DNA of 64,000 nt from Panicum virgatum. Lineage: Eukaryota; Streptophyta; Magnoliopsida; Poales; Poaceae. Below are positions 22,808 through 33,816 of the stretch, one piece after another. The stretch's first letter is position 1. Each line of letters opens with the position of its first letter. Both the position numbers and the translations under genes were made by a program. Below the pieces are notes generated by a model that made no database searches, was not told where the DNA came from, and saw only the letters and a list, made by a program, of their open reading frames with translations. The DNA is taken from assembly GCF_016808335.1 (NCBI RefSeq), contig NC_053139.1:18990782-19054781 (forward strand), written 5' to 3'.

Positions 22808-24099
22808 ATGCAGATTGCTCCTCTCCTCCACAGAGAGATGGCATCCCTTGCTCATCCCCGCCGTTTCCAGTCCGAGGAGGAGCTGAACAAGGTGCGCCGG
22901 TTGCTTGGGTGGAGTACTCAGGAGACCGGCTGGGGGGTCCGAGCAGGCTCGGTTCCCCTTGGCAACCTCTGCGCCGGGGAGTTTTGTGCTATTTACCTCG
23001 CACATCTCCACTGGCGTGGGGCTTCCAATCTCTTCGTTCTTGCTACTGTTGCTGGAGGACTTCGGCCTCCAACATCAGCACCTGACGCCCCACTCCCTCC
23101 TCCTGGTGTCCATCTTCGTGCATTTGTGCGAGATGTTCGTGGGAGTGCGGCCCTGCGTCATCCTCTTCCGCTACTTCTTCGTCCTGGTGAGGTCCGGAAG
23201 GAGCAAGGACGAGGTGGGGGGGGGTACTACTTCCAGATAAGGAGTGACCCGCCAACGCCTTACATTCCCGGCCTCACTGGCGGGAAGTGGGAGGAGTGGC
23301 GCAGGGATTGGGTGATCGCCATCACCGAAGCCAACGACCGCCTCGCCCTGCCGACTGAGGGGCCTGCCACCGACCGTGGATCCTGGAGGGCCAAGCCGTC
23401 CCTGCAGCCGGAATTCTACTCCATGCTGGACAAGATCAGGTCACTGGCGGAGAGCTGCCTCACCTCGTGGCACGTGCTCGGAGATTTTCTGAAGCGCCGG
23501 ATCGCCCCCCTGAAGCAGCGCCCGCGCCCGGCTTGGAGCTTCACCGGCCTCAACGACTGCAGCAGGACCCACCGCGGAGAGGGGAGCGACCTGACCCAGG
23601 AAGCCTTGGAGGTCCTGGTGCGGGCCGTGACGGGAGACGCCTTCATCTCGGAGAACCTGATCCTCCCCCAGGGAATTGTCCCCCTCTGCGAGGACTCCGC
23701 GAGGGTGGCGGTGCTGGCTACCCTGCCAACTCTTGACGACGGGGGGCTGGCCCCACGCCAGACCGGGGGCGATCCGAACCGTGGGCTCCGGATCCCTGGC
23801 GCGTCAGGGGATCAAGCTACACTGAGCACCGCGGGGTCCGGCTCCACCACGAAGGGGAAGCAGGCCGTGGCCAGTAGCGCCGCCACAGCCGGATCCTGCC
23901 AGGTACAGAGCAGCTCCGGTGCGTCGTCGGGAGATGCAGGCCGACGCAGGCTACTCAGGGGCGACGGGACCCTAGTCTCGGAGTCCGCCGCGAAGCGTCA
24001 GAGGACCTCTAAGGGCGTGGGCCTGGGTAGCTCCCGGGCCGCCGGCCCTCGCGGGTCCTCCGAGGTGACTGCGCCACCACCATCGCCGCCGAGAGATAC

Positions 24100-24360
24100 C
24101 TCCCGCCGGCAGCAACAGCAGCAGCAGCAGTCGCAGGAGCAGCTGCAGCGGGTGCGAGAGCGGCAACAGCAGCAACAGGTGCAACCCCGAGTTGCGCCCA
24201 CATCGCAGCCACGGGATCAGCAGCAGCAGCAGCAGGAGCAAGCCCGGGTTGTGCCTGCATCGCAGCTGCGGGAGCAGCAGCAGCAGCAGGAGCAAGCCCG
24301 GGTAGCGCCTGCATCGCAGCTGCGGGAGCAGCAGCAGCAGCAGGAGGAGCGGAGGTCGGG
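24100..24360 (+). repeat. CAG-rich coding repeats (poly-Gln units)
   Basis: CAG/CAA runs form units ending QLREQQQQQEQARVAPAS, repeated about three times with changes, following a shorter run of Gln. The unit is about 48-57 bp. It lies inside the antisense ORF just before its putative intron. Confidence 0.7.
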
Positions 24361-24689
24361 CCTCCGTGGACGCTGGGTACCCGGCACTTCTGGGTTAGTG
24401 TTATTCTGCTCTCTTCCCTTGTGCCAGGTGCCCTGCTTTTTGCTGAAGGCTTCTCCACTTTGTTGCCAGGACTCGTCGCCCCAGCAGTTCTTCCACCATC
24501 GCCGGCTCGTCAGGTGGTGGCCAGGCGACTGCGGCCTCGGCGGCGACAGCAGCGGCGACGGCGGGTGCGGGATCCTCAGGTACAGTGATCTCTGCCGGCC
24601 CGGTGGTGCGCGATGTGGTGCTGACAGGCACGTTATTACCAGACTCTGCAGCACTCAACGCGGCGGCGGCGGGGGCACCTGTAGCGGAC

Positions 24690-25090
24690 GCTGCAGACGC
24701 ATCGGCGGTGGGGGCGGCGGCGCTGGGCGCAGCGGCCCCTGACACAGCGACGGCGGAGGCGCCAGCGCTGGACGCAGCCGCACCCGACGCGGCAGCGGCG
24801 GATGCGCCGGTGTGGGGTGCTGCCGCACCCGACGCAGCGACGGCGGAGGCGCCGGAGCTGGGCGCTGCCGCACCCGACGCAGCAACGGCGAAAGCGCCAA
24901 CGCTGGGCGCATCTGCCCCGACGTGGTGGTGGTGGAGGCGCCGGTGCTGGGCGCTGCCGCACCCGACGTGGAGGCGGCGGCGGAGATGCCGGCTCTGGGC
25001 GCTACCGCCCCCGATGCTGCGGCGGCGGAGGCGTCGGTGCTGGGCACAGCCGCACCCGACGCGGCGGTGGCAGAGGCGCCGGAGACAAGT
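24690..25090 (+). repeat. Minisatellite encoding GAAAPDAATAEAP-type units
   Basis: About nine to ten tandem units of 39 bp, or close to it, encode variants of L-GAAAPDAATAEAP. A frame change near 24925 sits in the array, as expected of replication slippage. Because of the high GC and triplet structure the opposite strand is also open here; I regard that as a shadow. Confidence 0.7.
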
Positions 25091-26338
25091 ACCACAGCGG
25101 GGGCCCCCACCTCCAGCTCCGATCCTGTTGCAGAGGAGGAGTTGGAGGTGGTCTTTGGCAGGCGGCTCCTGCAGCTCCAACTTCCGGAGGAGGAAGTCAC
25201 TCCCCTTCCCCAGGTGCTGATCCAGGTCCGGCGGTCGATCGAGGAGGCAACCTCCTCCGCCGAGGTGGCCTTCCGGCGGGAGTGGTCTGCTCTGGAGAGC
25301 GAGCGCCAGCGCCTCTCCGACTGGCACACCCGCCTGGAAGCGCACACGAAGGCGGAAGCCTCCCGCGCTGCGGAAGCTCGGTCGAAGCTCAAGGCGGACC
25401 AAGAGGCCTACCGAGTCAACCTTAAGAAGGTGTTTGACCGGGAGTTCGCAGTGTCGAACCGAGAGAAGACCCTGGCGCAGCGGGAGAGGGATTTCGCCCT
25501 GGAGGTTGTTGGCTTCGCGGCTCAGCGGTCCGACCTCGAGACTCACCTCGGGGCCCAGCAGTTCGAGCTGGAGACTCGCAGCCAGGGTCTCGAGGTCCGG
25601 AGGCAGGAGCTCGACGACTTCTCCATGACTCTGTAGGGATTGCGCGAGCAACTGCAGGAGAGAGCAGGCAAGCTGACTGTTGCTGGGGCGGAGCTGGAGG
25701 AGGACCGGAAGTCCCTCTATAAGCGGGAGGCTCACGCCACCGGCATAGAGAAGGAACTTGGGCGCCAGCAGTACTCCCTTAAGAAGCTGAAGGAGTGGTC
25801 AGAGAAGAGGAAGGCCGAGCTCGAGGAGAGGTCCCGCGAGCTCGAGGAGAGGTCCCGCGAGCTCGAGGAGCGCGAGGTGGAGGTGGCCAAGGCGGCGCTG
25901 GACACCCGGGTGCAAGAGGCGGTCCAGGAGGCGGTCCGGAAGCACTAGGAGGACCAGCGCGTGGGAGCCCAGCGGATCGCTGACTGGGCGGTCGAAGCGA
26001 GCCTAGCACTGGTGCCATTTGGAATGAGCCCAATCCAGGTGGCAGAGCCGCCAGCTTCGATAGCTGACGCCCTCCTAGTGCTGAGTTCTGCTTCGGATAG
26101 GCTCCATCGTCTGGAGCCGGTCCTTGCTGGTCAGCTTGAAGCCGAGGGTCGCGAGCTGATCCGGATGGTGGCGGAGCACATCCTAACCTGCCTCCGGAGC
26201 CATGACCCGGCCATCTCGCTGACGCCCGTGGTCGATGGTCCTGTAGCGGAGACGGAGGCCGCCGCTCGGGTCAGTGTGCGGGAGGTCGTCGACTTCGTTG
26301 CCGCCTTCTTCAAGCGGGAGCCTGCAGACCCTTGAGCT

Positions 26339-27564
26339 GGGGATTATATCTTTGTGTCTTTTGCATTATGTAACAAACACTGTATTAGTTGAAATTTTTG
26401 AAATAGAAGAAACTTCAACTTAGCTGTTTGTCAGTTGTTGATTTGCGGTATGCAGCACCCCGGCGCCCTGGCCCCCTGGCGGATAGGTTCAGTTGTTTGG
26501 ACCTGTCTACCACCTGAGCCGTAGAAGATACTTCGGACCTCCTTGGGCTTAGGTGCCGCATAGTTTGTAAGGCGAGCAAGCGTCTTGTTCCCTGTGTAGC
26601 ATACAGAACTACAGAGAGGAAGATCGAATTCGCTTATATGGTAGTAATGATACTGCAACTTAGCTGTTTGTCACATGCAGATGTCGTGGCATAAAGCGAA
26701 TGCCCCGGCCCCCTGGGAGATAGTCTCAGTTGTTTTTGAGTCTGTCTACCACCGAGACTGGATCTTGATCTGCATGAAATTTTAAAGCGGATGCCAGGAC
26801 CCCCTGGTAGGTAGGCTCAATGGTTGAGACTGGCTACCACCATTCAAGGTTTGGCCTGTGTACCACTTCAAAGTTACAGCTTAGTAGCAGGCCCGCGGGA
26901 GTCATCCTGGACCGGTCCCAGGCTGGTACCAGGTCCGGGGCTCTAGATGCACAGGTCCAGGTAGCTCAGTGCTTGTTACCGAGTGGTGGAGTGCGTAGGC
27001 TTAGGGTACGGAACCAGGCTAAGGCGCTCCACAGGGCTCCGGACCACTGCAGGAAACAAGCACGATCTTTCCGGACCTGGCTTCACCGTCCCGGGCCCTT
27101 CGCAGCAGTGGGTGAGGTCACTTTGTTGTACTCGATCCTTTGAGATATAGGGCTGGACATGCCGTGTAGGACTTAGGAAGCCAACTCTTGAGCTGGAACG
27201 AGGTCCGGGCCCCTAATTACCCGGCTCCAGGTACTAGAGCACTCGTTACAGGGTGGTGGGGTGTGTAGGCTTTGGGTACGGAACCAGCTAAGAGGCTACA
27301 CAGGGCTTCGGACCACCCCAGGAAACAACCACCCGCTCTCTAGAGTAGGTCCCTAGGGGTCCGGACCCCTCTCCAGCAGCAAGAGGGTCGGATCTGTACG
27401 ACAGTCCAGCAGCTCAATGCAGATCTTAGTTGTAGCAACAAGAGTAGAGGTCCCCGCGGGGGTTAGAAAAGTAAAAACTTGAGAATCGGAATGCGAATTT
27501 AAATTTTGACCCAAAGACAGAATTCTATCTTATTACAAAGGAAAAGTTTATTTCCCTGCTCTGC
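26339..27564. repeat. Repeat-rich non-coding spacer of the inner element
   Basis: Two kinds of local repeat are visible. Unit A, with a CCCCCTGG...CTCAGTTGTT...GTCTACCACC pattern, occurs at about 26455-26520, 26695-26755 and 26785-26845. Unit B, with GTGTAGGCTT(T/A)GGGTACGGAACCAG followed by ACAGGGCT(C/T)CGGACCAC, occurs at about 26930-27070 and 27200-27335. The first part (26339-26410) is AT-rich and may be the 3' end of the antisense transcript. Variable tandem repeats in this position are typical of Tat-lineage elements. Confidence 0.65.
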
Positions 27565-28641
27565 CTAGGTGTAAAACTTACGCAGATGCTCTATGTTCCA
27601 TGGGTTGGGCAGCGGCACTCCATCTTCTGTGGCGAGGCGAACGCATCCGGGCCGGCATACCTCTGTGACCTTGAAGGGCCCCTCCCAGCTGGGGGAAAGT
27701 TTGTGGAGCCCTGCTCGGTTCAGGATCCGTCTAAGGACGAGGTCGCCAGCCTGGAGCTCCCTACTGTGCATGAACCATTGGTGATAGCGCCGGAGCGTCT
27801 GGTTGTAGCGTGCGTTTCGGATTGCTGCCCGCCATCTTCGTTCGTCAACGAAGTCGACGTCATCACGCCGCAGCTGCTCCTGCATGGATTCGTCAAAATC
27901 CTGGACCCGTGGTGAGCCCAGGTGAATTTCTGGGGGAAGGCATGCTTCAGCCCCGTAGACCAGGAAGAATGGAGTCTCCCCGGTGGCTCGGTTGGGTGTC
28001 GTCCGGTTGCCCCATAGTACGCACGAAAGCTCGTCAACCCATTTGGCACCATGCTTCTTCAAGTAGTCATAGGGGCGGGTCTTGAGTCCCCTGAGGATTT
28101 CTGCATTCGCTCTCTCAACCTGCCCATTGCTGCGGGGATGTGCCACGGACGCAAAGCATAGCTGGATGCCGATGTCCTCGTAGTACTCTTGGAAGAGTCT
28201 GCTTTTGAATTGGGTCCCGTTGTCCGCGATGATGCGGTATGGGACGCTGAATCTGCACACAATGGACTTGAGGAATGCGACTGCTGATTTCTTTGTGATA
28301 TTCACCACAGGGGTAACCTCCGGCCACTTTGTGAACTTGTCGATGACGACGTAGAGGAACCGGTACCCGCCGACGGCCCGGGGGAATGGCCCCAGGATAT
28401 CCACACTCCACACAGCAAACGGCCATGAGGGCGGAATCATCTGTAGAGCTTGAGCCGGTGTGTGTATTTGCTTCGCGTGGAATTGGCATGCTTTGCAGGA
28501 TTTTACCAGCTCAGTCGCATCCTGGAGTGCTGTTGGCCAGTAGAAGCCATGCCGAAAGGCCTTGCCAACAAGCGTGCGAGATGAGGAATGACTTCCACAC
28601 TCGCCTCCATGGATCTCCGCGAGCAACTCGCGACCCTCTCC
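27565..28641 (-). pseudogene. Integrase domain of the inner element
   Basis: The frame reads through a zinc-binding part (HGGECGSH...CKACQ) and a core with Asp in VDILGPF, Asp in IADNGTQF and Glu in NGQVERAN, giving a full D,D-E set. The C-terminal part NPWNIEHLRKFY is the usual end of Tat integrases. The domain itself is unbroken for about 355 residues, but a TAG (28642-28644) separates it from the RNase H part in the same frame. It would insert cDNA into the host genome if made as part of a polyprotein. Confidence 0.9.
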
Positions 28642-29397
28642 CTAGGAAATGCACCGCATGAGGACACCATTGGCGCCACGGCGGTAGAGATCCTCTTCTA
28701 CCACCGCGTAGCGTTTAGCCAATCGGACTATGCGCTCAGCGGACACATCATCATCTGGGAGGATGTTATCTTTCAGGTAACCCCGGATCTCGGAGATCCA
28801 TGCATCGGGAGCTTCCTGAGCAGGTGGGAGTGGCTCTGCGAGGTCACCAGGATCCTCAACAGAGCACACAGCACAGGCTGGGCACCATAGGTGGGATGCC
28901 GTCGGGATTGCTAGCTTCGAGGTGCTAGCTTGATCCCCTTCACCCAGTTCGGCAGGCTGGGCGGTAGGTCTCAGCAGCCGCCTTTCGAATACACCCCCGG
29001 GCACGGATGCCCAGGTAGATGCTCTTGCGGAGATATCATCTGCTGCTGAGTTGAGTTCGCGGGGAACATGTTGCAGTTCCAGGGTGTCGAAGTCCTTCTC
29101 GAGCTTCCTCACGTGCATGAGGTACGCCGCGAGCTGGGGATTGTTGCAGCTGCAATCCCCTCGGACCTGCTTGATGATTAGCTGGGAATCCCCCTTCACC
29201 AGAAGCTGTCGGACCCCCAATGAGAGGGCTTGCGTCAGGCCAAAGATCAGAGCTTCGTACTCCGCCATGTTGTTGGTGGCCTTGAACTCAAGGTGCACCA
29301 TGTACTTCAGCTGATCTTCGGTTAGGTCGATGAGGACCACACCAGCTCCAGCCCACTTCTCGCGGGCGGACACGTCGAAGAAGAGTGTCGCGGGCTC
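28642..29397 (-). pseudogene. Second (archaeal-type) RNase H domain of the inner element
   Basis: Acidic positions are visible in LFFDVSAREKWAG, NNMAEYEALIFGL, VKGDSQLIIKQVRG and ELNSAADDIS, in the order typical of the additional RNase H of Tat elements. The first motif has DVS where DGS is usual. The domain ends at the in-frame TAG 28642-28644. On the upstream side it is separated from RT by the inserted LTR fragment, so the polyprotein is broken on both sides. Confidence 0.85.
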
Positions 29398-29649
29398 CTA
29401 CCTGGCGCGCCAAATGTCGTGGTGCTGCAAACCACAGCCAGGTGACGGAAGGCACCCGCCCTAGCCCAGAGGGTGTGTACTCGAGAGTTAGCTAGTCCTA
29501 GTTCGATCTCTCTCAAGAACACGAAGAACACCGCGGGATTAGAGTGGTTCGGGCCGCCGGAGCATAATACCCAACATCCACTGTGTGTTGTATTGTCTTC
29601 CCTCGAGAGAGAGAGAGAGAGAGAGAGAGTTCGCGAGAGCTGGTGTGTC
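29398..29649 (-). mobile_element. PBS plus partial LTR embedded in pol
   Basis: About 252 bp nearly identical to 33800-34045: CTACCTGGCGCGCCAAA (the PBS region) followed by about 235 bp of the LTR U5 end, stopping after CTGGTGTGTC. It splits pol between the first and second RNase H domains and is not bordered by a full LTR. A longer GA microsatellite (29606-29629) distinguishes it from the terminal LTRs. Confidence 0.88.
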
Positions 29650-31335
29650 CAGTGGGGCTCGGTGAAGACTGGTGTCCTGATTTCCGGCTCTGGGGGTCCG
29701 GCATTGATGTCCAGACCCCCAGAATTGCTTGGGGGAAGGGGTCCACTCCGCTATGAAATCAGCCAGGATCTGGCTCTTGACTGCATGGCGAGGCTGGAAG
29801 TCCAGTTGGAACTCAGCCAGCTCTGCCGCCCACTTGGCGATATTGCCTGTGGCGTTGGAGTTGTGTAGGATCGCTCTTAGCGGGTAAGAGATCACTACGA
29901 CAACTCGGTGTGCCTGAAAGTAGTGGCGCAGTTTCCTGGACGCAATAAGTATCGCATAGATAAGCTTATGCGTCTCAAGATACCTGGCCTTTGCCTCGTG
30001 GAGGACTTCGCTGACGTAGTAAACTGGCTTTTGGACGGTCCGGACCCTAGTTACCGGGTCCGGCTCTCCCTTATCCACCACATTAGGCCCTTGGGCCCCC
30101 AGCGGTTCTGGGTTCCCACTGGGACGAGGCTCCTCCGGACCCGCTTGTGCGGGGTCTGGACCTTCAAGCTGGGGTGAGGCTGACGGGCCCCCGTGTCCGG
30201 GGTCCGGCTCACCATCCTTGGCCGGGGAGATCCTGGTGTTCCCCTGGCGAGCTTGCTCCGTCCTTTCGGCGACCATCACCATGCTGACTGCCTCCGCAGA
30301 CGCAGCAAGATACAGAAACAACGGCTCACTGGGCTCTGGAGCCACCAATACTGGCAGCGAGGTGAGGTGCTGCTTCAGTTCCTGGAAGGCCTGTTCAGCC
30401 TCTTTGGTCCAAGAAAATGCACCGGTCCTCCTCAATAGTTTGAAGAAGGGAAGGGCCCTCTCAGCCAGCCTCGATATGAAGCGGCTAAGAGCAGCGAGAG
30501 ATCCAGTAAGCTTCTGAACGTCCTTGATGCGGCCAGGAGGCCTCATCGCTTCGATTGCCTTGATTTTGGCTGGGTTTGCCTCGATGCCTCGATGTGAGAC
30601 TAGGAAACCCAGCAGCTTCCCTGCTGAGACGCCGAAGATGCACTTCTCGGGGTTCAGCTTCGTGCGCGTGGCGCGGAGCCGGTCGAAGACGAGGGACAGG
30701 TCCTCCACTAGTGTTGACCCTACCTTAGTCTTGACCACAATGTCATCGACATAAACCTCAACAATATCTCTAATTAGATTACAGAAGGTTTTGTTCATAG
30801 CTCGTACAAACGTGGGTAAGGCATTCCTCAGACCATACGGCATGACAATGTAGCTATAAAGCCCATCTACTGTTACAAAGGCAGTATGCTTCATATCCTC
30901 TCTAGACATCTGAATCTGGTGGAAACCAGAGTATGCATCTAGGAAAGACAAAAGGTCACACCCGGAGGTGGAGTCCACGATCTGATCGATACGCGGAAGA
31001 GGATAGGGGTCTCTAGGACATGCCTTGTTGAGGCTGGTGTAGTCGATGCACATCCGAAGCTTCCCGTTGGCCTTTGGGACGACGATCGGATTGGCCAACC
31101 ACTCGGGGTGGTGGACCTCCTCGATGAAGCCAGCATGTAGGAGTTTGCGGACTTCTTCGCGGATGAAGTTCTGCCACTCCATGGACTGCTTCCGAGGCTT
31201 CTGGCGCACCGGCGTGGCGTCAGGGTAGATCCTCAGATTGTGCTCGATCACTTCCCTGGGGATCCCGGGCATCTCTAACGGTTCCCAGGCGAACACGTCG
31301 ACATTTGCCCGGAGGAAAGCAATGAGCGCGTCTTC
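29650..31335 (-). pseudogene. Reverse transcriptase and first RNase H of the inner element
   Basis: The frame from about 31335 leftwards includes VFAWEP, IDYTSLNKACPRDPYPLPRID, FLDAYSGFHQIQM and the active-site motif VYVDDIVVKTK, then the connection and RNase H-like part with KPVYYVSEVLHEAK and ILADFIAEW. RT would copy the element RNA from the tRNA primer. An in-frame TAG (31336-31338) cuts it from the protease, and the LTR fragment cuts it from the second RNase H. The acidic YVDD is intact. Confidence 0.92.
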
Positions 31336-32240
31336 CTATTTCTCCTCCAGGTTCCCCACAATGCGGGTGGTCCTGGTGGAGTCCGCTCCAATCTGCACCG
31401 TCTTCACGGGAACATGGTCCGGATCGGACGGTTGGACCTTGGGAGCCTTTGCCGGCGCCCTGGGTTGCGAGGTGGATGGATCCTCCTCGGAACGTGCTGC
31501 CTCTGCTGCCAGAGCATGCAGTCTTTCAACTGCCGCGATGGCAGCGGTGCGGTCGCCCTGCACGGTGAGGACTCCGGCAGGGGAATGCATCTTCAAGACC
31601 AAATACCCGTAATGAGCAATGGCCATGAAGCGGTAGAGAGCCGGCCGGCCAATGATGGCGTTGAACGGGAGGTTCACCTCCGCAACATCGAACAGAACGC
31701 TCTCTGTGCGGAAGTTCTCCTCTGTCCCGAACGTGACCGGTAGTGTGATGCTCCCCAGAGGGAAAACCGGATGTGGGCCCACTCCGGAGAATGGGCGAGA
31801 GGGAGTCAGCTTGGACTCCGGGATCTGCAGCTGCTTGAACGCTGCATAGCTGATGACGTTGAGGCCAGCTCCACCGTCGATCAGGACGTGTAGAGCCTTA
31901 CGTTGGATATGACAGGAGCGGTGACCAGGGGTAGTACACCAGCTCCCGCCATATTCTTCGGGCAGTTGGATGGCCCGAAAGAGATGGTGGTGTTCATCCA
32001 CCTCTGGTGTGGCGCCGCCTTCGGGACCCCCGGCTTCACCGAAAGGACCTCTCGGCGGAGGGTATTCACGTCCCGCCGGGAGACAAGCGCCCAGCTTCCG
32101 CCGTACATTACGTACAGCTTCTTGCGGTGGTCGCCGTTGTCGGAATCGGAATCGTCGTCGTGGTAGACACCCTTCAGCTCTCGAGCGGGGGACTGGTACC
32201 CCAGCTCCTTCTCCCCAGCAGCGGTTCCGCTGTCGGAGGC
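31336..32240 (-). pseudogene. Protease region of the inner element
   Basis: The retroviral-type aspartic protease motif reads HVLIDGGAGLNVIS (near 31880-31840 on the minus strand), with GRPALYRFMAIAHYGYLVLK further on. Gly in the second position (DGGAG) is a variant seen in Tat-like elements. Upstream of 32001 the frame does not match the gag frame, so at least one frameshift lies between gag and protease. Confidence 0.8.
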
Positions 32241-33758
32241 CTACTCCTTACCAGGCCGCTGGCGAGGAGGGGGTGAACCATCCTTGGAGGACTGCTCACG
32301 CCGCCCACTGACCCGCTTCGCGAGCTTCTGGATCTCACGGCAGTCAGCGGCGCTATGGCGAGCGGTGGGATGCACGAGGCATGCACCTCCGCTTCCACCT
32401 TGCGGGCGAGGGCGTTTGCCATGTGCATTATGGCCCCCAGCCGCTGCTGCCGCAGCTGGCGCCGCTGCAGGCGCTGCTGCTGCAACGACTGGTCCGCCAG
32501 AATGCAGTTCCCCACGTCTTCGGTTCTTGTTCTTCTTCTTCTTGCCACCGCCCTGAGCGGTAGCTCCGGAGCCACCAGCCTTGGTGTCTCCGTCTTGGGG
32601 GGCTGAGTGCCATGCACGGCCCTCAGCGGCCCTGGCACACTTGTCTGCCAGGGAGAAAAGCGTAGTGACGCTTTCCACCTCGTGCGTCGCCGGCTTCTCG
32701 AGCATCTTCTCGTCACGTACCCCCTGACGGAAAGCAGTGATAATAGATGCATCTGAGATACGAGGAATGGTACCCCGTACCTTGGTGAAGCGCGAGATGA
32801 AGGCCCGGAGCGTTTCTCCGGGTTTTTGCCTCACGGCGTGAAGGTGTGCCTCCACACCATGCTGCTGGTATGCGCTGGCGAAGTTCGCTGTGAACCTCGC
32901 ACAGAGCTCTTCCCAGGACTGGATCGTCCCAGGTGTAAGGTTCATGAGCCAAGTCCGGGCTAGCCCAGACAAGGCTACATGAAAGTAGCTTGCCATGACG
33001 GCGCCGTTACCACCAGCAGCTGTGATGGCAGTAACGTACACCTGCAGGAATTCCGACGGGTTAGTGGTACCGTCGTACTTCTCCGGTAGGTGCGGGCAGA
33101 ACTTGGACGGCCATACCATGGCTTGGAGGTGCTCGGCCAGTGCAGCACAGCCCACCCCAGCCACCGGTGCGCCTGACTGTATCCGGGCGTTCACCGGGGG
33201 CTTGGGCGCCACCACGTCCAAGTCGGCGTTGAGGTTGCAGCCCTCAATGATAAGACGGCGCTCTCGCGCCCTCTCGACGGAGATGCGGGCATCCTCTCCC
33301 GCCCGCCGGCGGTTGAGCTCCGCCCGCAGGTCTTCCGTTCGTGCACCCCTCACGGTGGGGGAGCGCACGGACACCGACGCACCGCCCTGACGCTGGTGGT
33401 AAGGTACCACCGCGTTGCCAGGCGGAGGTCGTTGCCCAGTCCTTGCAGAACTGGGGGAGGCCTGAGCCAGGTGGAGGAGATGGTCAACGTCGTCCCGCCA
33501 CTGCCTCAGGGCGTCTGGTGAGGCTGCCTCAGCCGGGGGGTTGCAGAGCAACTCCCTAGCTGCTGCCAGCGCTCCGCCGCTCGCAGCTTGTGAGGGTGCC
33601 TTTGATGGGCGCCCTGACTCTTGTTGCCGAGCAGCGCGCGCCGCCGTCGCCGGTGGCTGCTCCATAGGTACAGTTGCCCCTGGAGCAGGGACGCGAGAGG
33701 CGCATGGCGTGGAGGACGCCACACCCTCTGTCATCTCCACGTCGTCCACACGAACCAT
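32241..33758 (-). CDS. gag of the inner element, open frame intact
   Basis: A 505-residue frame begins MVRVDDVEMTEG, about 40 bp after the PBS. The central part is a retrotransposon gag domain (about 215-385; WPSKFCPHLPEKYDGTTNPS, LTPGTIQSWEELCARF, KPGETLRAFISRFTKVRGTI). Near the C-terminus lies CLVHPTARHSAADC, the His/Cys pattern that replaces a normal CCHC knuckle in this lineage. The protein would form the particle shell. It is the only long unbroken coding frame left in the element; its end at 32241 may be natural or caused by the frameshift before the protease. Confidence 0.85.
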   Translation of the reverse strand: MVRVDDVEMTEGVASSTPCASRVPAPGATVPMEQPPATAARAARQQESGRPSKAPSQAASGGALAAARELLCNPPAEAASPDALRQWRDDVDHLLHLAQASPSSARTGQRPPPGNAVVPYHQRQGGASVSVRSPTVRGARTEDLRAELNRRRAGEDARISVERARERRLIIEGCNLNADLDVVAPKPPVNARIQSGAPVAGVGCAALAEHLQAMVWPSKFCPHLPEKYDGTTNPSEFLQVYVTAITAAGGNGAVMASYFHVALSGLARTWLMNLTPGTIQSWEELCARFTANFASAYQQHGVEAHLHAVRQKPGETLRAFISRFTKVRGTIPRISDASIITAFRQGVRDEKMLEKPATHEVESVTTLFSLADKCARAAEGRAWHSAPQDGDTKAGGSGATAQGGGKKKKNKNRRRGELHSGGPVVAAAAPAAAPAAAAAAGGHNAHGKRPRPQGGSGGACLVHPTARHSAADCREIQKLAKRVSGRREQSSKDGSPPPRQRPGKE

Positions 33759-33798
33759 CGAGACGAGGAAGAGATGGGCTGCGACCAGCTAAAGTCCC

Positions 33799-33816
33799 CC
33801 TACCTGGCGCGCCAAA
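33799..33816 (-). other. Primer binding site of the inner element
   Basis: The minus strand reads TGGCGCGCCAGGTAGGGG directly after the LTR end and two T bases. The same block is present in the embedded copy at 29398-29414. The tRNA used is not one I can name with confidence. Confidence 0.7.

Larger units (their letters stand above)
22808..26338 (+). pseudogene. Antisense accessory gene of the inner element (gypsy-type transposon protein), broken
   Basis: A rightward gene, opposite to gag-pol, lies between integrase and the 3' LTR. The N-terminal half resembles the plant 'putative gypsy type transposon' domain: LTPHSLLLVSIFVHLCEMF (about 23080-23140), then GGYYFQIRSDPPTPYIPG and KWEEWRRDW. 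A Gln-rich repeat region follows (24100-24360), then a putative 76-bp intron, 24394-24469 (GTTAGT...TTGCCAG), whose removal moves the frame exactly into the following Ser/Ala-rich frame. Next are an Ala-rich repeat block (24690-25090) and a long coiled coil (about 25130-25945). Breaks are frame changes near 22980, at a G-run at 23215-23225 and near 24925, and stops at 25634-25636 and 25946-25948. Its function is unknown. Tat elements such as maize Grande are known to carry an antisense gene here. Confidence 0.75.

Noticed and set aside
24394..24427. Alternative shorter intron ending at the CCAG near 24427
   Set aside because: It would be about 34 bp, below the usual plant minimum, and does not join the open frames on both sides.
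24401..25735. 444-residue minus-strand frame overlapping the antisense gene
   Set aside because: It consists of the complement of coding minisatellites and the coiled coil; the plus strand shows the recognisable domain and splice-supported frame.
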